Shown piece by piece: positions 25,016 to 34,655 of a DNA stretch of 64,000 nucleotides. The position numbers and the translations under genes are program-made. Numbering within the stretch: the stretch's first letter is position 1; each line of letters begins with the position of its first letter. Under the pieces are notes generated by a model, which made no database searches, was not told where the DNA came from, and saw only the letters and a list, made by a program, of their open reading frames with translations. The stretch is from Mercenaria mercenaria (taxonomy: Eukaryota; Mollusca; Bivalvia; Venerida; Veneridae): positions 4,648,501 through 4,712,500 of the forward strand of contig NC_069367.1 of NCBI RefSeq assembly GCF_021730395.1, in the 5' to 3' direction.

Positions 25016-25215
25016 TGTAATATAATAATAATGATAATAATATACTAATGATAATATAATAATAATAATAATATTGATAATAATAATAATAATAATAATA
25101 ATAATTATGATTATGATTATTTCTATTATTATTATTATCATTATTATAACATTAAAGTAATAGTTATTATCATCTACATAATACCAAAATAATAGTTATT
25201 ATTATTATCATTCCA
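25016..25215. repeat. (AAT/ATT)n microsatellite region, second copy
   Basis: Expanded relative to the first copy, with runs of taa and att forming an imperfect self-complementary block. A translated poly-isoleucine frame is not a protein. Confidence 0.9.
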
Positions 25216-25811
25216 CATTTACTGAAGAAAAATTAATTTCTTTCAACTCCACTGCACACATCTTCATGGTCTAGTTGGGGTCCCTGCTGCGCTAATTGCC
25301 CTCTAATCAGTTGCTATTACATAATCGCTGATAAGCAGCAGATAAGATGGGAGTTATATATTGGATTTGGGGGGGGGGAGGGGACACTTATATAGTAGTG
25401 AATCTAGGCCTTTAAAATAAAAGAACCTTACTCTTCTTGCGAACAGCTTGATGGATCTTCATCAAACTTGGTCTGTAGAATCATTATAATGGTTTTGTTT
25501 GGGACACCAGAGCTAAAATTAGAACAAATATTTTAAACAATTCTGTATCATGAAGTTTGTGCTAATGGTTATGCATGTTTTGGATGTCAAAGCAAAATAT
25601 AGGAACAAAAACTAATTAACCTTTTCTACGAACTACCTGAGAAGGATTTTCACCAAACTTGGTCAGAAGCAAGTTCAAATTGTTAAGGTCCCTCTTCACG
25701 TGGCCGACTTAAAACCAGTTGGGCCTCTTGTTAAATGTATCTTTATCAAAGTCTGCAAAGCCATGTAAGAATGTTTGGTCCCGAAAGTGACATTGAAAAA
25801 AGCGTTAAGTA

Positions 25812-25864
25812 ATTGTACCCCCCCCGACAACAAAGTTGTAAGGGGGGGTATACTGGTTTCAGGT

Positions 25865-25895
<31 letters not shown>

Positions 25896-27076
25896 CTGTC
25901 TGTCCGTCTGTCCGTAGACGCAATCTTGTGCACACCATCTCTCCTTATCCCCTTGACAGAATTTAATGAAACTTCACACAAGTGATCAGTACCAACAGTA
26001 GTTGTGCATGGGGCATGTTAGGTTCTTTTAGAAAAAAAAATTGCAGAGTTATGGGACTTTGTTTTTTTGTTGCTTTACTATATACATAGACACAATCTTG
26101 TGCGCACCATCTCTCCTCATCCCCTTGACACAATTTAATGAAACATCACACAAGTGATCCGTACCAACAGTAGTTGTGCATGGGGCATGTTAGGTTCTTT
26201 TAGAAAAAAAATTTGCAGAGTTATGGGACTTTGTTTTTTTGTTACTATACTATATACATAGACACGACACAATCTTGTGCGCACCATCTCTCCTCATCCC
26301 CTTGACACAATTTAATGAAACATCACACAAGTGATCAGTACCAACAGTAGTTGTGCATGGGGCATGTTAGGTTCTTTTAGAAAAAAAATTTGCAGAGTTA
26401 TGGGACTTTGTTTTTTTGTTACTATACTATATACATAGACACAATCTTGTGCGCACCATCTCTCCTCATCCCCTTGACACAATTTAATGAAACTTCACAC
26501 AAGTGATCAGTAACAACAGTAGTTGTGCATGGGGCATGTTAGGTTCTTTTAGAAAAAAAATTTTCAGAGTTATGGGACTTTGTTTTTTTTGTTACTATAC
26601 TATATACATAGACACAATCTTGTGCGCACCATCTCTCCTCATCCCCTTGACACAATTTAATGAAACTTCACGCAAGTGATCAGTAACAACAGTAGTTGTG
26701 TATGGGGCATGTTAGGTTCTTTCAGCGACAAAAATTGCAGAATTATGGGACTTTGTTTCTTGTTAACATACTATGTACATGCAGTCTGCATATGCAATCT
26801 TGTGCGTGCCTAATCTACCAAACCCTTACACACAATTTAATGAAACTTCACACAAGTGATCAGTACCAACCCTAGTTGTGCATGGTGCATGTTACATTCT
26901 TTTAGATAAATATTCTGCATAGTTATGGGACTTTGTTTTTTGTTACTATACTGTATACATACAGTCTATATACATACAGTCCACATAATTATGCAATCTT
27001 GTGTGCGTCAAATTGCAATGTACTGTGTCAGTGCATGCGGGGGGTACATTCATCACCTTTAGTGATAGCTCTAGTT
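25812..27076 (+). mobile_element. GTACCCCCC-end element, about 172-bp array
   Basis: Inverted ends gtacccccc (from 25815) and ggggggtac (27039-27046) flank a (TCTG)n tract (25866-25915) and an array anchored on cacaatcttgtgcgcaccat (26091, 26268, 26440, 26613; spacing 172-177 bp). Five to six units are visible, with the first and last more diverged. The right end has a stem-loop atcacctttagtgat then agctctagtt. Confidence 0.78.
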
Positions 27077-27967
27077 ATCTTAGGGGTTGTAGTTAATGAA
27101 TCATAACTTTCTTACATAAAAGCTAGCACCCGCGTTCTAAAGTAGAGGTATACAGGGCATTTCGAGGGCTCAGCGTGAAACTAGTCTATCTGCTTCTCTT
27201 TCTGTATACACTTAGACTAGTTTCGCTCTGAGCCCTCAATTTGTTTTTCACAGTCTGTATATATTGGAGATACATATCATCAATATCTACTTTTCAGACA
27301 TCAATTAAACAGGAACGATAAAATAATTTTTGATGTGAAGATATGATGTTCTAGAAAATGTCGAAAATACATTATCGAGCAATATGTGGATTCTATACGA
27401 AATTAAGAATGACCTGATTTAGTGGCTACAAGGTCAGCTAGACTCCAGTGTGGTTTGGGACAACTTGTGTCAATCTCCAAACAGAGTTGTCGTTCGTGAT
27501 CTTCACTATAATATAACCGGAAGTGCAAGAAAAGTTTGAAAAGTAATTCACCAGTTAGAATTATCAGATCAAAATTTTATTTCCCTAAATCTATACACAA
27601 AATACTAAAACTACACTGAAAAGCTATGGAATTTGGAACAGTTGTATATTTAAACTTTGTATCAAAGAAGTATAAAATACAAATTTATTTTTATAGCTCT
27701 CTGTTTGTATCAAGTTAATCTCATTCCACATAGTTTTTATAAATATACGTTAAATATGCCGGTACGTTAAAGCTAAATATTAGGTCATTCTGCTATTGTA
27801 TTTCCGATTTCATTCAAAACGATGTTGTGCACTACAGACCTGGATCGGTCTTCTGCGCATGTCAGAAAGTGAATATCAATCAGAGCGCATGTCAAAAATA
27901 CACAACTTATTGCATGTGCGCAATCATTTATTGTATTATATATACTGACAAAGTTACGGTTAGGATT
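27077..27967. other. Unique AT-rich region with a 25-bp-arm hairpin
   Basis: No gene is recognised. It contains a strong inverted repeat at 27164-27238 and a 65-bp segment (27471-27536) that recurs at 62360-62427. The 13-bp sequence tacggttaggatt at its right edge is the left target duplication of the SINE that follows. Confidence 0.5.
27164..27238. repeat. Hairpin: inverted repeat with about 25-bp arms and 24-bp loop
   Basis: Arm 1 (27164-27188) starts gagggctcagcg and ends aaactagtcta. Arm 2 (27213-27238) is its near-perfect complement, tagactagtttcg…gagccctc, with one small indel. Flanking gtatacag/ctgtatac adds minor symmetry. It may be the core of a small fold-back MITE, or a structured RNA. 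Confidence 0.75.
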
Positions 27968-28292
27968 GTGTGTGTTCGGGTTTAACGTCTTTTTCAACAA
28001 TTTTTCAGTCGTATAAACGACGGTGTCTACTTGTATCAGTGAGCACAATGCCCAACTTTATAGTGCTGCCTCACTGGAATATCACGCCGTAGACACATGG
28101 CATGATACCCCACCCAGTCACATTATACTGACACCGGGCTGACCAGTCCTAGCACTATCCCCTTAATGCTGAGCGCCAAGCGAAGAAGCTGCTAGTACCA
28201 TTTTTTACGTCTTTGGTATTACGCGGCCGGGGATCGAACCCACGACCTCCCGCACTCGAAGCGGACGCTCTACCACTAGGCTACCGAGGCGG
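27968..28292 (-). mobile_element. Intact tRNA-derived SINE (family B) with perfect 13-bp target duplication
   Basis: Read on the minus strand, the head begins at 28292 as a tRNA-like sequence with box A (tagcctagtggtagagcg) and box B (ggttcgatcccc). It continues into a conserved body (agcagcttcttcgcttggcg…tgtgactgggtggggtatc…) and a tail gacgttaaacccgaacacacac. The flanking repeats tacggttaggatt (27955-27967 and 28293-28305) are identical, so the insertion is probably recent. A head fragment of the same family is at 60128-60215. Confidence 0.92.
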
Positions 28293-28403
28293 TACGGTTA
28301 GGATTACAATGGTTACAAAATATACATACGATACTTATCATACAAATCTCTTGAATCCGGTATGTTCCGGAGTCTGTAATTTATCACAGGCCCTCCGTGT
28401 CCT

Positions 28404-30491
28404 TATTATGCCCCCCTTCGAAGAAGGAGGGGTATATTGTTTTGCAGATGCTGGTCGGAATGTAGACCATTCCGTTTCCGGATGATAACTCAAAAACTCT
28501 TGGGCCTAGGATCATGAAAATTGATAGGGAGGTTAGTCATCACCAGCAGATGACCCCTATAGATTTTGAGGTCTGTATGTCAAAGGTCAAGGTCACAGTG
28601 ACCCTGAATAGTAAAACGGTTTCCGGATGATAGCTCAATAACACTTGGGCCTAGGATCACGAAAATTAATAGGGAGGTTGGTCATGACCAGCAGATGACC
28701 CCTATTGATTTTGAGGTCAGTATGTAAAGGTCAAGGTCACAGTGACCCTAAACAGTTAAACAGTTTCCAGATGATAACTCAAGAACGCTTAGGCCTAGGG
28801 TCACAAAAGTTGATAGGGAGATTGGCCATGACCAGCAGATGATCCCTATTGGTTTTGAGGTCATTAGGTCAAAGGTCAAGGTCACATTGGCCAGGAACAG
28901 TTAAACGGTTTCTGATCTTCTTGTTCAAAACCATAGGGCCTAGGATTTGGTATGTAGCACAATCTAGTGGTCCTCTACCAAGATTGTTCAGATTATTTCC
29001 CTGGGGTCAAATATGGCCCCACCCCGGGGGTCACATGGTTTATATAGACTTATATAGGAAAAAAACCTTTTGTCCAAAACCACAGGGCCTAGGGCTTTGA
29101 TATTTTGTATATGACATCATCTAGTGGTCCTCTACTAAGATTGTTCAAATTATTCCCCTAGGGTCAAATATGGCTCCGCCCTGGGGGTCACATGGTTTAC
29201 ATAGACTTATATAGGGAAAAACTTTGAAAATTTTCTTGTCCAAACCACAAAGACCATGGCTTTGATATTTTGTAATGTAGATATCATCTGGTGGTTCTCT
29301 ACCAAGTTTGTTCAAATTATCCCTCTAGGGTCAAATATGGCCCCGCCCCAGGGGTCACATAGTTCATATGGACTTATATAGGGAAAAACTTAGAATCTTC
29401 ATGTCCATAACTTACATCATTCAAATTTGGACCACATGTATACTTTTGAGGGGCAAGATGAACCTTGACATGAGTTGACCTTGATCTTGACCTAGTGACC
29501 TACTTTCACATTTCTGAAGCTACAGCCTTCAAATTTGGACCACATGGATAGGTTTGTGTACCGAAAAAAACCTTTGACCTTCTTATTGACCTAGTGACCT
29601 ACTTTCACATTTTTAAAGGTACAGGCCTCAAATTTGGACCACATGCATAGTTTTTTGTTCCAAAATAAAATTTGACCTTGATTTTGACCTGGTGACCTAC
29701 TTTCACATTTCTCAAGCTACAGCCTTCAAATTTGAACCACAAGCATAGTTTCGTGTACTGAAATGAACTTTGACCTTGAGATTAACCTAATGACCTAATT
29801 TCACATTTCTGAAGGTACAGGCTTCAAATTTGGACCACTTGCATAATTTTGTGCTCCAAAATAAAATTTGACCTTGATTTTGACCTAGTGACCTACTTTC
29901 ACATTTCTCAAGCTACAACCTTCAAATTTGAACCACATGCATAGTTTTGTGTACCGAAATGAACTTTGACCTTGAGATTGACCTAGTGACCTACTTCCAC
30001 ATTTCTCAAGCCACAGGCTTCAAATTTGGATCACATGCATATTTTTGTGTTCTGAATTGAAATTTGACATTGATTTTTACCTATTACCTACTTTCACATT
30101 TCTCAAGCTATAGCCTCCAAATTTGAAGCACATGCATAGTTCTGTCTACCGAAATGAACTTTGACCTTGAAATTGATCTAGTGACCTACTTTCACATTTC
30201 TCAAACCACATCTTTCAAATTTGGACCACATACACATTGTTTTGTACCGAAATGAAAATTGACCTTGATTTTGACCTTGAGCTAGTCTTTAAATTTGGAA
30301 CATTCAAAAATGGCTCAGTGGATGGTGCCAAGATCACTCTGTAATCTCTTGTTAGGTTAATAGGTTAGTGGTCAAGGTCAGATTAAACCAGAATGGTAGA
30401 ACTTTTGTTTACAGTGAGCATATAATTTCTGTTCCTTGTGCAATTACTGAATGCATCAAGGGGGGCATTTCGTGTTCGACGAGCTCTTGTT
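28404..30491 (+). mobile_element. ATGCCCCCCTT-end element with three successive arrays
   Basis: Perfect inverted ends atgccccccttc (28408) and aaggggggcat (30459-30469) are followed by tcgtgttcgacga (stem-loop) and gctcttgtt. Inside are three array types. Units of about 135 bp (ttccggatgataactcaa…cttgggcctagg…) occupy 28480-28910. Units of about 150 bp (tctagtggtcctctacc…gggtcacatggtttatatag) occupy 28920-29390. Units of about 113 bp (tgacctagtgacctactttcacatttct) occupy 29420-30290. No protein is encoded. Confidence 0.75.
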
Positions 30492-30492
30492 T

Positions 30493-32459
30493 TAGCCACA
30501 GTCCGTAAAACCTGATGTCATCTGTCATATATTAAATGTTATAAGAGGTAGTACCCGAAGACTGAAAACAAACGCAACGTCATACGTCATGTTAACTGAC
30601 GTCATACATAATTTTTATACGTTTGTATACATTGTTTATTTTATGCTCTTCAGTGAAACACTGAAATTTATCAGTGAAATTGGGTAAAATTGATATTTTC
30701 ACTGTTTCAAACAGTGAAAATCATTTTTATTTTTCACTGGTACGGAACTTCATTTGAATGCGAAATAATATTAATTATAAATAATAGAAAAAATTCCTTG
30801 CAAAATATTCTTCAGTAAAGGTATAGGTATATAAAAATAATAACAGGATCATAAATATTTACATTCTGTCATAATAAAAATTAATGAAAAAGAAATCAGG
30901 AAACGTAATTAAGTATTTAGTTTTTCTACAAAGAAAAGATATCTTGACGTCATGATGCGATGCACGTGATGTTGCGCGGACAAACTGGACTCGTGAACAC
31001 CATAATTTACATTATATATATGACATTATAGTGTTCATTCGGTAAAATATATTTCGATCTTACACCAAAACAAACAAATATACTCAATATATTTGCCTGA
31101 AGAAGTATTTTAATTAATACGAAACGCGTTGCAAACTTGAGTTGTTTTCTCTCCTTAACCATTATAATAGCATGAAAACAAATGATAGGAGACTAAATGA
31201 TTTCTTTGCAATTAAAGTGTTTTGTACAGCTTCGAAGCTCTGTATCCTTATTATTATATACATCATGGGAAAATGACTATATTGTCAAGTTTATGATCAA
31301 GTTTATGACCCCTAAACTAAACCTTTAATGGAGAAAGATCTCTAAGAATAACTGATAAATGTGCTTACAATAAATTATATGTTTAAAATAATATCACTTA
31401 ATGTAAAGTAAAAACAATACAATGATCTTAAGATTTTTAAGAGAGAAGATCGAACTGGATGTATACAGTGTTAAGCATAACTTACTCATGATAAAATTAA
31501 CAAGTAGACTGTAATGACCCTCGGGGGATTCCCGTATGTGATCTTTTTTGGAATTTGGAATGTTATAACCTCTTTAACTTCCCGTGTGTTCGTCTTTGCC
31601 TTAGTCTGGGGTTCCTCGGCGAACTGTTTTTGTCGATTCGCCGTAAAAACCAATCAATTCATTCATTATTCTCGAGTCTAATTAACCCATTTCAAAATAC
31701 ATCAACATGGAAAAAAATCCTATTAGCTTAAATTACAGAAGTTTGGATTTAGAAATTATATGTCATTAGGTCCAAGATACATATTAGCTTCCGGAAGTAA
31801 ATGCAAGGCCCGTTTTTATCGACGGATGTCTCTTAATTGCATTTTTAACTTGTAACATGCGCAAATGATGAGTTCTGCTCAACCCGGAGCTAGAGGGCGT
31901 GTACGTTGGCATGCGTTTCTGCTACCACCAATAAGTCGGCTCAATCAAACCGAGGCTGCAATAGTTTCATTTTTGTCACGTTTGGCGATCTATTGGGTTT
32001 CAACCTTTGCCATTCTTTTATATAAAGAAATAAAAAGCATGTTTTCTGACAATTTGATTAACTATTTAATCTCATTTTGTGATAAAACGATAAGTTAGAT
32101 CTTGTCCGAAAACTTTTACTTGTTTGTATGTTGAGCTTATTTCCCCCCGACAATGTTCTAAAAACATTTTGGCGTGCATACACTTGTACAACCTTGAAAA
32201 CCTAAGATCATATAACAATGAAGCTGTTGAGATAAGATATACTGCAGTATATTGTATGGACTTCACAGCATTATTTCCATGTATTATTTTGGCCGATAGT
32301 TCATCATACTCCCGTTTCTTTATAGTCGTCAACTTTTTCCCTCACCCTTGTCTTTCAATGTTTTTGTGTTCGCCAGCCTTTCAGTACTTTCATAACTTTG
32401 ATTTATAGTCGCTACCAGTTATTCATACGAGTCGCGACTACCTCAGAACAATTCGAATT
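30493..32459. other. Intergenic sequence, no gene recognised
   Basis: AT-rich and mostly unique. It holds short inverted acagtgaaa motifs around 30650-30740 and a cctgaagaag…cgaaacgcgttg motif at 31093-31127. The ORF at 31865-32098 lacks recognisable domains and resembles dispersed repeat sequence. Confidence 0.45.
31093..31127 (+). other. CCTGAAGAAG–stem–CGAAACGCGTTG motif
   Basis: cctgaagaag is followed by gtatt…aatac (a 5-bp stem) and cgaaacgcgttg. This arrangement recalls sequences near the ends of Penelope-like retroelements, some of which carry hammerhead ribozymes. The catalytic core here has an extra A relative to ctganga-g, so activity is doubtful. There is no reverse transcriptase nearby. 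Confidence 0.3.
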
Positions 32460-32645
32460 GAGTTTTAGGATAGTGCAAAACACTTCCAGAAGCTACTCCA
32501 GGCTTGTTCTTTACCTTGCCAGGTATAAAAAGCCCATACATGGGACTCTTATTAGGAAGAATGGAAGTCATGTTTGAACGAGGGATCACACCTGGCTCCA
32601 TAGTCCGGTGTCTGACCAGTTGACTACTGCGGCAACAGACATACA
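32460..32645 (-). mobile_element. Degenerate tRNA-derived SINE (family D)
   Basis: On the minus strand the head reads gccgcagtagtcaactggtcagacacc (box A-like), then aggtgtgatccctc (box B-like). A body ggcaaggtaaagaacaagcctgg resembles the cacgctaaagaacc motif of the copy at 52455-52562. The short ORF crossing it is spurious. Confidence 0.45.
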
Positions 32646-32649
32646 TTCT

Positions 32650-33088
32650 CATCCATCAGAGGTTCGTCAAAATACCAGGGAACCTGACATAGTGCCGTTA
32701 CTGAAAACAATGGCCTCGTACCTCGTTCAATGAAATCCTTTTTTCAGCCTTTCAACTTTGTGAGATTCATTTAATTTTCTTTCTAAACTTTTTCCATTTA
32801 GATAAGCTCAAGGCAGCCTTAAGAAAATGACACTAATTAACAAAACATTATGACAAAAGACCTTACTCTTAGCAAAATGCATTAAGCAAACTAAATCCTG
32901 ACTATTGGTTTTTGCTTCTCGTTGTAATATTGAGTGTTTTTTGATAAACCATTTTCTGTTGTTTTGTTGGCTTGCCCTATTGAAGGAACCTTTAACAAAA
33001 GCTGTAGTTACATTACGATTTTTTGCGTCGTGACAGGAAGACAGCTAAATTAATAAATGCTATTAATGCTAAAGGATATTTTGTTAAA
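32650..33088. other. Intergenic sequence, nothing recognised
   Basis: Unique AT-rich DNA; no ORF, RNA or repeat structure stands out. Confidence 0.4.
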
Positions 33089-33299
33089 TGAGCCGTCATG
33101 AGAAACCAACATGGTTCGACCGAATGGTTCCAACCACTGCAATACGCGCATCTGGTCAGCCCAGCTAGTTCCTTTTAAAGCCTATTGGAATATGAGAAAC
33201 TAGTTACGAACAGCTGGAGCCTGACCGACTGGCGGAATGTGAGGTCTGGATCCATGCTGGTCGCAAACCCACTATGTTGGTTTTCCCATGGCACGGCTC
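33089..33299. mobile_element. Palindromic MITE (family P), degenerate full-length copy
   Basis: It starts tgagccgtcatgagaaaccaac and ends ggttttcccatggcacggctc, so the ends are mutually complementary. The interior preserves tggatccatgctggtcgcaaac. It is the most diverged of six copies in the window (others at 52823, 57631, 59091, 62837 and 63246). Confidence 0.75.
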
Positions 33300-33809
33300 C
33301 AATGATTATACAGCTGAATTTGTTTACACAATAACAATGCGATACAAACAACCATAGCTCCTCAATTTAATCAGTGAGGAAACTATAGTAATAGTGATGA
33401 CAATTCTGTATGCTCGTTTTAAACTTATCAGTGGCGGAATTGCAGACGTTGCAGTTCTTGTTTATTTTTATGCATCTTAAATCTAGCGTAATTATTCGTC
33501 TGTTCTTTTTAAATTTGTGGGTTTCTAGCCCATCCGATTGAGCGGGTTCCGTTCCGAGCCATCTGGTTAGCGCGGATTTTTTAGCCCTCCGGTTGGTGCC
33601 AGTTTAAGTCCACCCGGTTGGCGCATTAGGTGTACTATCATTCAACATGTTGCGATTTAAATCCCCAAGCGAGCTACTGTTTTGTACAAAAACTAATAGA
33701 TGTAATTCCTTCGCTAACATTGATTCTTGTGAAGAAGATATAAACTACTTGTGGATAACAATAGGGAACCTGTTACGGAATGTCTGCCTGGTATACTGAC
33801 TGCCACTGA
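33300..33809. other. Intergenic sequence with short ccgttgagcg-type repeats
   Basis: Around 33530-33625, phrases such as agccc(a)tccgattgagcg, agccatctggttagcgcgg, agccctccggttggtgcc and tccacccggttggcgc form a minor tandem of about 30-35 bp. Nothing else is seen. Confidence 0.45.
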
Positions 33810-34060
33810 ATCAGTTTAAACAAACAGATAAACAAAAGTTTAGTTTCAAGTCTCCGGACGACTTGCCAACTAAAACCACGGGTGCCACGAGGTTGTGTTA
33901 TTTCGGGATATACCCGGGCACCAGAATAGAACCACAAGCCATTTGAAAATTAGCTGGACGAAAAGTAAGACATGAGCTTCAGAAGCAAGTGATTCTAAGC
34001 CAGCGATCCAACCTCCCTCACTTCTAGCTGCACCTGAATGATAGTATTTTGCTTCCAAAG
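33810..34060 (-). mobile_element. Degenerate SINE of family A
   Basis: On the minus strand, gtggttctattctggtgcccg and ggcacccgtggttttagttggcaagtcgtcc match the body of the family A SINE at 8253 (ggttcttctgcccaggtgccc…ctggaaagtcgcc). The head is poorly preserved. The 87-codon ORF through it is not a gene. Confidence 0.5.
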
Positions 34061-34209
34061 GTTCTTCAAATAGATTTCGTTGATTTACTTTCAAAATTGT
34101 CTCTATGTACGTTTGTGTAAATGATCGATCCATACAATGCTGTAGGGTTTTGTTTTAGGGAGGCTGCAATTCTGACAACATTAAATATGCGAACAATATA
34201 TTGACAACA

Positions 34210-34370
34210 TACACTTATTCGTCCTCTACTCTGATTATGTGGGGAAGTTGGCAGTTGCTTGCGGAGAACAGGTAAGTACTGTACAGAATCCTAAATTAGC
34301 TTCTCCGTTAGATAACTGAAATACTGCTAAAAAACGGAGCTAAAACTACAACAAACAAAGCAAACAAACC
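34210..34370 (+). mobile_element. SINE family C, 3' part
   Basis: Body tgtggggaagttggcagttgcttgcggagaacagg and tail tgaaatactgctaaaaaacggagctaaaac precede an A/C-rich end. It matches the minus-strand copy at 58437-58655, which retains the tRNA head. The 5' head is missing here. Confidence 0.65.
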
Positions 34371-34535
34371 GATCTTTTCATATAGATTTACACGATGTTA
34401 CTGTTTGTTACACATCACCAGTAGCTTATTCAAACTTTAGTCTGGCCGTTCAAATGCTTTAAAAAACAAAGACAAACATCAAACAGGGAACGCCACGTCC
34501 CAAAAACGAAACCCACAGCACGAAAGACGCGTGCA

Positions 34536-34655
34536 CCAAACGCACACACACACACAGCCAACACATTAAGACAAAACGAACAAACAAAGGAACACACACA
34601 CACACACACACACAAAGCCAACACATCAGGACAAAACGAACAAACAAAGGAACAT
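34536..34655. repeat. (CA)n microsatellite with a duplicated 62-bp unit
   Basis: Two adjacent units, each (CA)n + agccaacacat…acaaaacgaacaaacaaagg, lie in direct tandem. Cys/Val-rich ORFs on the minus strand arise from the CA runs. Confidence 0.85.

Larger units (their letters stand above)
23442..25411. mobile_element. TTAA-flanked element with internal tandem duplication
   Basis: Terminal inverted repeats aggcctagatt (23442) and aatctaggcct (25401-25411) are flanked by TTAA (23438-23441 and 25412-25415). The interior is two copies of about 880-950 bp. Copy 1 starts at about 23456 and copy 2 at about 24322; both contain agtgggccaagggatttnt, and each ends with a (TTA/TAA)n stretch and the phrase ttcatggtctagttggggtccctgc. 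No transposase frame is seen. It interrupts array units of the outer element. Confidence 0.75.
17716..25732 (+). mobile_element. Outer AGCTCACC-type element hosting a stack of nested insertions
   Basis: The left end (tttttagctcacctga, then gtgtcgggtgtcaacattttt) is cut at about 17770. Its array resumes at 19530 (aagcatctcctctgaaacatc) and runs, with further interruptions, to gggcctcttgtt at 25732. The unit is about 130 bp with anchor atcttcatcaaacttg…tagcatcattataaggtc. Inserted into it are the elements at 17771-19529, 19829-22328 and 23442-25411. Joining the flanks of each restores array units. Confidence 0.65.

Noticed and set aside
24923-25141. Poly-isoleucine ORF on the minus strand
   Set aside because: Translation of an AAT/ATT microsatellite.
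25696-25966. ORFs with TDGQTDRRTDRQ or CLSVCLSV peptides
   Set aside because: Both come from the (TCTG)n tract at the left end of an array element.
28225-28292. Possible tRNA gene (minus strand)
   Set aside because: It is the head of a complete SINE with its own target duplications.
6006-30491. CRISPR-like regular repeats
   Set aside because: Units of 110-175 bp are contiguous with no unique spacers, and the sequence is eukaryotic; these are tandem arrays.
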